Of a stretch of 64,000 nucleotides of DNA, positions 9,901 through 16,622 are shown piece after piece; position 1 is the first letter of the stretch, and every line of letters begins with the position of its first letter. The notes beneath the pieces were generated by a model that searched no databases, was not told the origin of the DNA, and saw only the letters and a program-made list of their open reading frames with translations. The stretch comes from Lutibacter maritimus (GTDB lineage: Bacteria > Bacteroidota > Bacteroidia > Flavobacteriales > Flavobacteriaceae), in assembly GCF_900116115.1 (NCBI RefSeq), contig NZ_FOZP01000005.1, positions 232,921-296,920 on the forward strand, given 5' to 3'. The position numbers and the translations under genes are program-made.

Positions 9901-11855
9901 CCATTTTTAATGGTCCCATCAATCTTTATATTCTCGTAATTATACGCATTATATTGAACTTTCTCAATTTTTGAAGTCAGCGTTGCATTTGCTATTTCTG
10001 GCTTCAAACTCTCACCTTTAATAATAGCATTTGCAGTTACTTTTCCGAATTGATTATTTTTTAGAAATATGCCTAAATCGAAATTTTTAACTGTTGCATT
10101 GGCTTCATATTTTTCGTTATTTTTTTGGGCGCTATCAAAAGTAGCTTGGATATTTGCATTTCCCAGAGAACTAATAAGTGCTAAATCGGTTTCAAAAGAA
10201 AGCATATTTCCTTTAAAATTTCCTTTTAAATTTATTTTTTTAGGTAATTGAATGTTAGTTGGAATGGTCTTTTTAGGAGCGAATGCATACACATTTTTTG
10301 AAGTACTTTCAAAGTTTATGATGTTAATATCATAGATGCTTTTTTTAATACTTGGAAGTCCTGTAACGGTTCCATTTAAATCTACTTTTGTATTTCCTAA
10401 ACCATTGGCATTAAATTTTTTGATATTTAAATTATCTAGTTTTCCTTTAATTTTGGCATTAAAGTTTACAATTGCGTTGGAATAATGTTTAAAAATATCA
10501 TTTGAATTCAGTTGAGGAACCAATAATAAAGCATCTTTAAATCCAATTTTACTATCCTTTAAATCGGTATCTAAAATGATGTTTTCAGGATTTTTTGTAA
10601 TTGATTCTAACGATGGGTAGGTAGCAATCACATAATTTTGCAACGTTGTTTGAGGTGTTTTTAAATATAAATTTTTTAGTGAAGCACCTTTATCTGTATA
10701 ATTAAAATCTGTAGCAAGTGCCTGTAACTCAAAACCACTTTCTTCCTTAAAAACAAATGAATCAATAGTTCCGCTATAAGCATTTTCATCTAAGGAGATA
10801 GAGTTTCCTTTAAATGCTAAATCACTTAAATTTAAATGATTATAATCAATACCTTTTTCAGTTTTGTTAAAATTATTGTTGTTAAAAGCGAAATTAAAAT
10901 CGTAAACAATTAGGTCATCAACATCAATTTTCCAAGGAAAAATAGCAGTGTTTTTAGTAGTTTCTTTTGAAGTTTTAACTGTTTTGCCTAAAGTAAATTC
11001 ACCGTTGGTTTTGTTTAATTCTAGTGAATTTAAAACAATAATTTGTTTTTTTAAATCAACTATTTTTACTTTAGTATCTAGCTTTTCAAATTTTATTTTT
11101 GTTGCTATTTGTGTAATAGCATCTTTATAATTTATATCAATATCTTCTAACTGAATATTTTTTAAATTCAGTTTTAAAGTTTTGTTATCAGCCTCTTTTT
11201 CTATTTTTTTGATAGCTTTATTAGTAGCATCAACTAAATCTTGGTCAAAATTTAATTTTAATCCAACAAGATTAATTTCAGCTATATTGAATGTTAGATT
11301 GTTTAAATCAAACTTTTTAATTTCCGTATCAAAGTGATTTATATTTATAGCTAAATTGTTATTAGCAACTGCATCTTTGTAGCGAAACTTTACAGCGTCA
11401 AGATTAATATTTTTGATTGAAACTTCTATTGGTTTTGCTTCACTCTGTAGATTATTTGGAGTTTCAAAAGCTTTAATAATGTAATCAAAGTTAAACGCAG
11501 AATCTTTATTTACTTCAATATTTGCAGTAACTTTTTCTAGATTAATTGAATTAATTATTACTTTATTATGGAGTAATTGATACAAATTTATATCAATTTT
11601 TAAGGTTTCTCCGGCCAATAATGTATCTTTTGATTGGTCTTCAAAATAAAAATCGTGTAGAATAATTTTTTTTGGTAAACCTATTTCAATGGAACCCACT
11701 TCAACCTTTGTTTTAATTTTATTTTCTAAGTATGTAACAGCTTTATCTTTCGCGAAATTTTGAACAAAAGGGATTTGTAATGCAAGCACAATTAATAAAA
11801 AAAGCGTTACAAATACCAATAGAATTTTTAAAATAACTTTAGCTACTTTTTTCAA
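6888..11855 (-). CDS. tamB: TamB, translocation and assembly module protein (DUF490)
   Basis: This 1655-residue protein has an N-terminal membrane anchor (LKILLVFVTLFLLIVLALQ, about residues 8-26), a long body of repeated beta-strand segments (D/N-rich, 'GNxxGxxxxP' turns) and a C-terminal DUF490 domain. The DUF490 region, about 1270-1640, has characteristic stretches such as GGAYEMNFNLIKRKFDI and LNVGLSKQLLNDRLKVTIGS. The start codon is TTG (11853-11855): a stop lies eight codons upstream and no ATG is available before the anchor. Family knowledge: TamB bridges the periplasm as a hydrophobic groove and works with TamA/TamL, possibly in phospholipid transport. It is transcribed first in the tamB-tamL pair. 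Confidence 0.93.
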   Translation of the reverse strand: MKKVAKVILKILLVFVTLFLLIVLALQIPFVQNFAKDKAVTYLENKIKTKVEVGSIEIGLPKKIILHDFYFEDQSKDTLLAGETLKIDINLYQLLHNKVIINSINLEKVTANIEVNKDSAFNFDYIIKAFETPNNLQSEAKPIEVSIKNINLDAVKFRYKDAVANNNLAININHFDTEIKKFDLNNLTFNIAEINLVGLKLNFDQDLVDATNKAIKKIEKEADNKTLKLNLKNIQLEDIDINYKDAITQIATKIKFEKLDTKVKIVDLKKQIIVLNSLELNKTNGEFTLGKTVKTSKETTKNTAIFPWKIDVDDLIVYDFNFAFNNNNFNKTEKGIDYNHLNLSDLAFKGNSISLDENAYSGTIDSFVFKEESGFELQALATDFNYTDKGASLKNLYLKTPQTTLQNYVIATYPSLESITKNPENIILDTDLKDSKIGFKDALLLVPQLNSNDIFKHYSNAIVNFNAKIKGKLDNLNIKKFNANGLGNTKVDLNGTVTGLPSIKKSIYDINIINFESTSKNVYAFAPKKTIPTNIQLPKKINLKGNFKGNMLSFETDLALISSLGNANIQATFDSAQKNNEKYEANATVKNFDLGIFLKNNQFGKVTANAIIKGESLKPEIANATLTSKIEKVQYNAYNYENIKIDGTIKNGQYVANANANDPNLTFVLDAKGVTKSKNPSLDLKLSIDLIDLNKLNFHDNPLKMRGNITANFEDLNPDNLNGTINANDFLVALEQEQFPLDTISIRAVSTVDKDSIILKSQLANGWIVGNYKLSTISNQLMNSVSKYYQLKKEYVQNADTQNLDFKFVINQNSITQKIFPKITELSEITIDGAYNSVNDSIVVNASIPNLHYANNEISNGVLKVNSKDYALYYNLSLGTLKNQQFEIPKTLLVGKLEDNTIDYELNIKDLKNKDKYLISGNFKDHLGTSVIHINPKKLLLNYEDWKIDENNLIKLDKNELLVSNFKIQNNQQSFAVQSENNVANAPITANFKNFKLESLTSIAESNFEIGGIINGETTIKNVTINPLFVADLNIENFKIKKDTVGNLSLKIDNKTANLYNATIKLTGLNNQLNIDGNYNISNQNLNFIVDVETLQMKSLQPFTLDNLKESNGYLNGKLNVTGKTTSPNVNGNIKFNSVGFVVVPLNSKFKMINDEIIFNTNKIIFKDFKLQDENDNPLKINGTLNSQNYTNLGFDLNVIADNFKAVNSNSRDNDLFYGELFLDNNLGIKGTFDNPIIDGTVKINADTRFTIVLPQSDPSIADREGIVEFIDQDQPVLITIEDPTKKITQTEVKGFNVSVNITIDKKAEISIIIDEASGDYLKLQGDAELTGGIDPSGKTTLTGKYEFTGGAYEMNFNLIKRKFDIKPGSYILWTGEPTSGNINITALYKVNASPLDLVINQLSGITTETRNTYKQKIPFETELKMNGELLQPQISFDIVLPEGNNSVSSEIINTTQAKLEQIRRDEDALNKQVFALLLLNRFIGENPFESEAGGTNGAFIAKQSVSKILSQQLNNIANDLINGFELDFDLEATENYTSGEKEERTDLNVGLSKQLLNDRLKVTIGSSFGLEGTPQQNEQATTIAGDITADYLITKDGRYKLRAYRKNNYQVALQGQVIETGVAFIITMNYDKFKELFQNKNKGSKKNKKENENQ

Positions 11856-12161
11856 TTTTACAGCTGATTTTTTGGTTTAAAAAGGTTATTCTTTAGGCAA
11901 TAATTTAGTTAAAATTAATCTTTTATGAAGGTATTGTTATAATTTAAAATGATTATTACATAATTTTAGAAAATCCTTTTATAATTTTAAATAAAAAGTG
12001 ATTTTATTCATTTTATATCTAAAATAGGTAGATTTTCAATAGGAATCTTAAAAGAATTTAATTCTATTAAGTAGTAAAGGTTTAGTTAATCTTTATAAGA
12101 AGTTGAAAAGAGGTGAGTGGCATTGAAACTTTATATTCAAGTAAATGATTTCCCTAAAATG
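11856..12161. other. Intergenic stretch with nothing recognised
   Basis: This is the upstream region of tamB. I see no open frame of note, no TAnnTTTG element facing tamB, and no long inverted repeat. The tamB promoter must lie here but cannot be named from sequence. Confidence 0.6.
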
Positions 12162-12195
12162 AAAAACTTGATAATCATACAATTATCAAGTTTTT
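12162..12195 (-). terminator. Terminator of the tRNA-Pro gene
   Basis: AAAAACTTGATAAT (12162-12175) and ATTATCAAGTTTTT (12182-12195) form a 14-bp perfect stem with a six-base loop. On the minus strand it lies 24 bp past the tRNA 3' end and ends in a T-run. Confidence 0.82.
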
Positions 12196-12219
12196 GTTAC
12201 TATTTGATTTGTTAAAAAG

Positions 12220-12294
12220 TCGGGGTGGCAGGATTCGAACCTGCGACCTCCGCGTCCCAAACGCGGCGCGATAACCGGGCTACGCTACACCCCG
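12220..12294 (-). tRNA. tRNA-Pro (anticodon UGG)
   Basis: This 75-nt cloverleaf reads on the minus strand. The acceptor stem is CGGGGTG/CACCCCG with discriminator A at 12220. The anticodon stem CCGCG/CGCGG encloses the loop TTTGGGA, so the anticodon is TGG. The T-arm is GCAGG-TTCGAAT-CCTGC. CCA is not encoded. It has its own promoter element and terminator. Confidence 0.97.
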
Positions 12295-12309
12295 AAAAGA
12301 TTATCATCA

Positions 12310-12327
12310 TTTAAGGCTGCAAATATA
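12310..12327 (-). promoter_or_regulatory. Promoter -7 region of tRNA-Pro
   Basis: The minus strand has TATATTTG (12320-12327, TAnnTTTG) followed by CAGCCTTAAA. A 14-bp block (12310-12323) is identical to one upstream of the tmRNA gene (38967-38980). Confidence 0.65.
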
Positions 12328-12353
12328 AAACTTATAATATAGAATACAAGCAA

Positions 12354-12692
12354 TTATTCAAAAATAAGTTTATATGGTCTTTTAATTGCTTCTTCTAATT
12401 CGTAAATACCTATAGATCTACTTTTTCTAATGGTTTCTTTTCCATCAAAAAACACTAAAATGGTTGGTTCAACAAAAGCAGAATAGTGAGCAGCAACTTT
12501 AGGAGTCATATTTAAATCAATATTAAAAAATTTTATTTTAGGAAATCTATTCAATAATAAGTTTTTTACTTTTGGTTCAAAAGCTTCTCCAACACTGCAT
12601 GAAATTGTAGAAAAATAAAATAAAACAGCAGGTTCTTTAGTTAAAATATCTGCTGTATCTTCTAAGCTTGTAATTATATTTTTGTTAAACAT
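12354..12692 (-). CDS. Thioredoxin-fold protein with one active-site cysteine
   Basis: This 112-residue protein is a single thioredoxin-like domain: strand PAVLFYFST, then the active-site position ISCSVGE (Cys at about residue 32), a helix, strand IKFFNIDLN, and the cis-Pro segment FVEPTILVFFDG (Pro at about 76). The usual WCxxC pair is reduced to one Cys with Gly at the resolving position, so a classical dithiol oxidoreductase role is doubtful; a monothiol or scaffold role is possible. It is divergent from trxB across 164 bp. A TAAATTTG element faces this gene at about 12709-12716. Confidence 0.8.
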   Translation of the reverse strand: MFNKNIITSLEDTADILTKEPAVLFYFSTISCSVGEAFEPKVKNLLLNRFPKIKFFNIDLNMTPKVAAHYSAFVEPTILVFFDGKETIRKSRSIGIYELEEAIKRPYKLIFE

Positions 12693-12822
12693 TTTTTTAA
12701 ATTTAGGTTCAAATTTAAGTTTAAAAAATAATTTTTATGTAACAATATGTCATTATTGCAAAAGTTTATTCTCACATTATTAAAAATTATAAACAATGAT
12801 GTTAATTAACAATTAATTGACC

Positions 12823-12830
12823 TAAATTTG
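12823..12830 (+). promoter_or_regulatory. Candidate -7 element of trxB
   Basis: TAAATTTG matches TAnnTTTG exactly, 26 bp upstream of the trxB ATG. The -33 position is AT-rich without a clear TTG. Confidence 0.55.
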
Positions 12831-12856
12831 TTCATTATTTAAATAAAAAATTAATC

Positions 12857-13804
12857 ATGTCTAATACAATTGAAAGAATAAAATGCTTAATAATTGGTTC
12901 TGGACCTGCTGGATATACTGCTGCAATTTATGCAGCTAGAGCAGATTTAAAACCGGTTATGTATACTGGAATGCAAATGGGAGGTCAGCTAACAACAACT
13001 ACTGAAGTTGATAATTTTCCAGGTTACCCAAAAGGTACAGACGGTACTGCAATGATGGAGGATTTAAAAAATCAAGCGGAGCGTTTTGGAACAGATGTTC
13101 GTTTTGGTTTAATAACTAATGTCGATTTTAGTAAAGAAGTAGGTGGAATTCATAAAGTAACTGTTGATGAATCAAAAATTATTGAAGCAAATTCAGTAAT
13201 TATTTGTACTGGTGCAACAGCAAAATATTTAGGTATTGAAAGCGAACAACGTTTAATTGGTGGAGGTGTTTCTGCTTGTGCAACTTGTGATGGTTTCTTT
13301 TATAGAGGTCAAGATGTAGTGGTAGTAGGTGCAGGTGATACAGCAGCTGAAGAAGCGACGTACTTAGCAAATATTTGTAAAAAAGTAACACTCTTGGTTC
13401 GAAAAGATTATATGCGTGCTTCAAAAGCAATGCAGCACAGAGTTGCAAAAACAAAAAATTTAGAAGTAAAATTTAATACCGAAATTGAAGAGGTTTTAGG
13501 TGAAAATGTTGTTGAAGGTGTGAGAGTATTTAATAATATTACAGGAGTAAAAGAAGTAATTGATATAACTGGAGTGTTTATTGCAATTGGGCATAAGCCA
13601 AATACTGATATATTTAAAGGTGTATTAGATATGGATGAAACAGGTTATTTAATTACTAAAGGTAAATCTACTAAAACTAACTTACCAGGTGTGTTTGCAG
13701 CTGGAGATGTACAAGATAAAGAGTACCGACAAGCTGTTACTGCTGCAGGAACTGGCTGTATGGCAGCGTTAGATGCAGAACGTTATTTAGGTGCATTAGA
13801 TTAA
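12857..13804 (+). CDS. trxB: Thioredoxin-disulfide reductase
   Basis: This 315-residue flavoenzyme reduces thioredoxin with NADPH. Visible landmarks are the FAD-binding IIGSGPAGYTAAIYAARADL (about residues 10-29), GGQLTTTTEVDNFPGYP, the redox pair CATCDG (Cys at about 139 and 142), the NADPH-binding VVVGAGDTAAEEATYLA (about 156-172), and the C-terminal FAD motif GVFAAGDVQDKEYRQAVTAAGTGCMAALDAERYL. The length is normal for bacterial TrxB. It is followed by a strong terminator and is probably monocistronic. Its divergent neighbour is a thioredoxin-fold protein. Confidence 0.97.
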   Translation: MSNTIERIKCLIIGSGPAGYTAAIYAARADLKPVMYTGMQMGGQLTTTTEVDNFPGYPKGTDGTAMMEDLKNQAERFGTDVRFGLITNVDFSKEVGGIHKVTVDESKIIEANSVIICTGATAKYLGIESEQRLIGGGVSACATCDGFFYRGQDVVVVGAGDTAAEEATYLANICKKVTLLVRKDYMRASKAMQHRVAKTKNLEVKFNTEIEEVLGENVVEGVRVFNNITGVKEVIDITGVFIAIGHKPNTDIFKGVLDMDETGYLITKGKSTKTNLPGVFAAGDVQDKEYRQAVTAAGTGCMAALDAERYLGALD

Positions 13805-13823
13805 AATAAAATATGCAATTATT

Positions 13824-13854
13824 AAAGGCCTAAGTTTACTTAGGTCTTTTTTTT
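13824..13854 (+). terminator. Terminator of trxB
   Basis: CCTAAG (13829-13834) pairs with CTTAGG (13839-13844). The stem is extended by AGG/TCT pairs with one G-T pair, and is followed by eight T residues. Confidence 0.85.
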
Positions 13855-13921
13855 GTCTATTTTAGAGCAATCGTTTTCGTAAATTCTTAAAATATTCACA
13901 ACTTTGAATACGCGAAGTCGT

Positions 13922-13929
13922 TAATTTTG
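13922..13929 (+). promoter_or_regulatory. Candidate -7 element of the AspT-type transporter gene
   Basis: TAATTTTG (TAnnTTTG) lies 20 bp before the start codon. The nearest TTTG upstream is only 15 bp away, shorter than usual. Confidence 0.45.
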
Positions 13930-13949
13930 TACTACTAAATTTTTTTAAA

Positions 13950-15533
13950 ATGGATTTATTTTCAAATAGTTATTTTGTATTATTTTTAATAATAGTAATA
14001 GGTTTTATTATTGGAAGAATAAAAATAAAAGGAATATCATTAGATGTCTCGGCGGTTATTTTTGTTGCATTAGTTTTTGGTCATTTTGGAATGGTTGTTC
14101 CTAAAGATTTTCAAAATTTAGGATTGGTACTTTTTATTTTCACCATTGGTATACAAGCAGGACCAAGTTTTTTTGAATCTTTTAAAAAAAATGGTAGAGA
14201 GTTGGCTATTTTAGCATCAATTTTAATTATAAGTGCTGGTTTTATTACGTTTTTAATATTCTACTTTTTTGATATAGATAAAAGCTTGGTAATTGGTCTG
14301 TTAAACGGCGCCTTAACAAGTACGCCAGGTTTAGCTGCAGCAATTGATTCTACAGGTTCTCCATTGGCATCAATTGGTTATGGTATTGGATATCCATTTG
14401 GAGTAATTGGTGTGATTCTTTTTGTAAGTTTTTTGCCTAAAATTTTAAGATTGAATATTAAAGATGAAGAAAAAAAATACAAAGATCAAATTACAACAGA
14501 TTTCCCTGAAATTAGAAGAAAGCATTTTGTAGTTGAAAATGAAAATGTAATTGGAAAAACCTTTGGCGAATTAAATATTCGTTTTATGACAAAAGCAGTT
14601 ATTTCAAGAATAATGCATGATAATGTTGCGATGGCACCAGAACCTGAAATAATTTTACATAAAGGTGATATTGTAAAAGCTGTTGGTACTTTAGAAGCAT
14701 TAGAAAGAGTTAAGCTTTTAATAGGTGCAGAAGTTGAAACAGAAATTCCTTTAGATATTAATTATGATGTTAGATCTATTTTAGTAACTAATAAAGAAGT
14801 TGTTAAAAAAACATTGGGTCAATTAAATATTTTAGATACTTACCATGCTACAATTACAAGAATTCGTCGTTCGGGTATTAACATTTCTCCAAGTCCATCT
14901 TCTAAATTGCAATTTGGTGATAAATTAATAGTGGTTTGCCATAAAGATAATATGAAAGATGTGAGTAGAATTTTTGGTGATGATACTAGCAAATTATCAA
15001 GTACTGATTTTTTACCAATTGCAACTGGTATTATTTTAGGAATTTTAGTAGGTAAAATAAGTCTTAATTTCGATAGTTTTTCGTTTAGTTTAGGACTTAC
15101 TGGTGGTATTTTAATGGTTGCCTTGGTTTTAGGTAGAACAGGTAAAACAGGTCCAATTTTATGGACAATGACTGGCGCAGCAAATCAATTGTTAAGACAA
15201 TTTGGATTATTATTCTTTTTGGCAGCTGTTGGTACTAGTGCAGGTACAAGCTTGGTTGAAACATTTCAACAATATGGATTAGAATTGTTTTTCTATGGTG
15301 TGTTAATTACCCTTATACCAATGATTATAACAACTTTTTTTGCAAGGTATTTTTGGAAATTGAATATATTAACATTATTAGGAACTTTAACAGGAAGTAT
15401 GACAAGTACTCCAGGTTTAGCTGCTGTTGATAATATGGTTGATGCAGATGCTCCGGCTATTGCATACGCAACAGTATATCCAATAGCAATGGTGTTGCTT
15501 ATTGTTGTTGTACAAATTTTAAGTTTACTTTAA
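13950..15533 (+). CDS. AspT/YidE/YbjL-family transporter with two RCK-C domains
   Basis: This 527-residue membrane protein has two homologous membrane halves. Each carries the duplication motif TSTPGLAA (about residues 123-130, in LNGALTSTPGLAAAIDSTGS, and about 485-492, in TGSMTSTPGLAAVDN). Between them are two TrkA_C/RCK_C ligand-binding domains at about 190-275 and 278-350. This is the architecture of the aspartate:alanine exchanger (AAEx) family, which includes Tetragenococcus AspT and E. coli YidE and YbjL. The substrate cannot be read from sequence; a small organic anion or amino acid is likely. It ends 8 bp from the convergent GIN-domain gene. Confidence 0.9.
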   Translation: MDLFSNSYFVLFLIIVIGFIIGRIKIKGISLDVSAVIFVALVFGHFGMVVPKDFQNLGLVLFIFTIGIQAGPSFFESFKKNGRELAILASILIISAGFITFLIFYFFDIDKSLVIGLLNGALTSTPGLAAAIDSTGSPLASIGYGIGYPFGVIGVILFVSFLPKILRLNIKDEEKKYKDQITTDFPEIRRKHFVVENENVIGKTFGELNIRFMTKAVISRIMHDNVAMAPEPEIILHKGDIVKAVGTLEALERVKLLIGAEVETEIPLDINYDVRSILVTNKEVVKKTLGQLNILDTYHATITRIRRSGINISPSPSSKLQFGDKLIVVCHKDNMKDVSRIFGDDTSKLSSTDFLPIATGIILGILVGKISLNFDSFSFSLGLTGGILMVALVLGRTGKTGPILWTMTGAANQLLRQFGLLFFLAAVGTSAGTSLVETFQQYGLELFFYGVLITLIPMIITTFFARYFWKLNILTLLGTLTGSMTSTPGLAAVDNMVDADAPAIAYATVYPIAMVLLIVVVQILSLL

Positions 15534-15541
15534 AATCTTTT

Positions 15542-16393
15542 TTAAAATAGTTTTTTATCAGCATCTCTTTTATAAAGTGTAGCTCGGTCAAAAAATTCTA
15601 TTAACTGTATTTTAGGATTTGAATAAATATATACTTCAGATGAATTTCGAGCATACACATCAATGTTTTGTAAAGCATTTATGTGTGTTTTAGAGTTATT
15701 AGTGCCTTTAACAATAGCGTTGTTTACTTTAAAATCACTGCCTTTAAAAGTACTGCTACCAAGTGATTCTGTTTCAATATCTTTAGCGCTTCCAGTAATA
15801 TTAATGTTTGCTTTATCAAGTAAGTGAACATTTAGGTAATTTGTTTGAATTGCACCTTTTAAGTTGCTAGATTCTTCTGAAGTAATGGTAATTTCATTAC
15901 AAAGAATCTCCATTTTTAAATTGCTGGTTTTTTTACAGTTTAATTGTACTTCTTTAGCACTTAAATTTAAATCAAAATCAGCATTATCAAAAGCGTTAAT
16001 AGTTAAAGTATCAATAAGCAATAAACTTTTAGATGTTACATTTACATTGTTATAGGCTGAAATTTCTTTAAAGTTAGTATTTAGTTTAATATGAACAATT
16101 AATTCTTTTTTACGACCAATTTTAGTATCGGTTTTAATTGTTAAAATGCCATTTTTCACTTCAGTTGTAACAATTTCTTGTAAGTTAGAATCGGTTTCAA
16201 CTGCAACAGATTGAGATTCTCCAAAAGTTAAATGAACATTGAGATCATCAATAATTTCAATTTTTTCAAAGTTGGAAATATTTCTATTCTCAAAAGTAAC
16301 ATCTTTATTCCCTTTTATTTTTTCTTGCGAAAAAGCGGAAATTGATATAAAAAACGATAGTAAAATTAGTAGGTGGTTGCTTATTTTTTTCAT
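15542..16393 (-). CDS. Exported GIN-domain protein (DUF2807)
   Basis: This 283-residue protein has a signal peptide (HLLILLSFFISISAFSQ, cleaved about residue 22). After it comes the GIN 'head' start NFEKIEIIDDLNVHLTFGESQSVAVETDSNLQEIVTTEVKNGILTIKT, then repeated short beta strands (LNAFDNADFDLNLSAKEV, NIDVYARNSSEVYIYS) that build a beta-helix-like body. Such proteins are common in Bacteroidota, are periplasmic or surface-exposed, and have no known biochemical role. It stands alone, divergent from the trp operon. Confidence 0.85.
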   Translation of the reverse strand: MKKISNHLLILLSFFISISAFSQEKIKGNKDVTFENRNISNFEKIEIIDDLNVHLTFGESQSVAVETDSNLQEIVTTEVKNGILTIKTDTKIGRKKELIVHIKLNTNFKEISAYNNVNVTSKSLLLIDTLTINAFDNADFDLNLSAKEVQLNCKKTSNLKMEILCNEITITSEESSNLKGAIQTNYLNVHLLDKANINITGSAKDIETESLGSSTFKGSDFKVNNAIVKGTNNSKTHINALQNIDVYARNSSEVYIYSNPKIQLIEFFDRATLYKRDADKKLF

Positions 16394-16441
16394 TGTTTTT
16401 AATCTTTATTGCTATTAAAGGTAATATTTTTTTATGATTAA

Positions 16442-16472
16442 TTTGCTCATTTCAAAATCTATGTTAAATTTG
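16442..16472 (+). promoter_or_regulatory. Promoter of the trp operon
   Basis: TTTG (16442-16445) and TAAATTTG (16465-16472) are separated by 19 bp, an excellent match to the Bacteroidota -33/-7 consensus. Transcription would begin near 16478-16480, just 2-4 bases before the leader-peptide ATG, so the leader is nearly leaderless. Confidence 0.7.
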
Positions 16473-16481
16473 CTAAATCAA

Positions 16482-16535
16482 ATGATGAACAATAATACAA
16501 ATAAAAACTGGTGGTGGAACTCTCTTAAACAATAA
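16482..16535 (+). CDS. trpL: Trp leader peptide with three consecutive Trp codons
   Basis: This 17-residue frame encodes MMNNNTNKNWWWNSLKQ and stops at TAA 16533-16535; a second ATG follows directly. Three TGG codons in a row (16509-16517) immediately upstream of trpE and its leader terminator are the hallmark of ribosome-mediated Trp attenuation. Codon 10-12 stalling during Trp-tRNA shortage would leave the bases after the stop codon free to pair downstream. Direct sequence evidence is strong; expression is inferred. Confidence 0.85.
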   Translation: MMNNNTNKNWWWNSLKQ

Positions 16536-16608
16536 GCGAGAAGCAACTACTATATTAGTATTTTAATAATATAAATAAAAGGACTTATCTCGCGATAAGT
16601 CCTTTTTT
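16536..16608 (+). promoter_or_regulatory. Trp attenuator: antiterminator segment and leader terminator
   Basis: The terminator stem is AAGGACTTATC (16579-16589) with GATAAGTCCTT (16594-16604), loop TCGC, followed by TTTT. GCGAGA (16536-16541), directly after the leader stop codon, is complementary to TCTCGC (16588-16593), which covers the end of the left terminator arm and the loop. A ribosome stalled on the Trp codons leaves GCGAGA free, and the terminator is opened. A ribosome at the stop codon covers it, and transcription ends 14 bp before trpE. A weak hairpin (16551-16557 with 16567-16573) lies between. Confidence 0.8.
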
Positions 16609-16622
16609 ATTTCAACAAAAAA

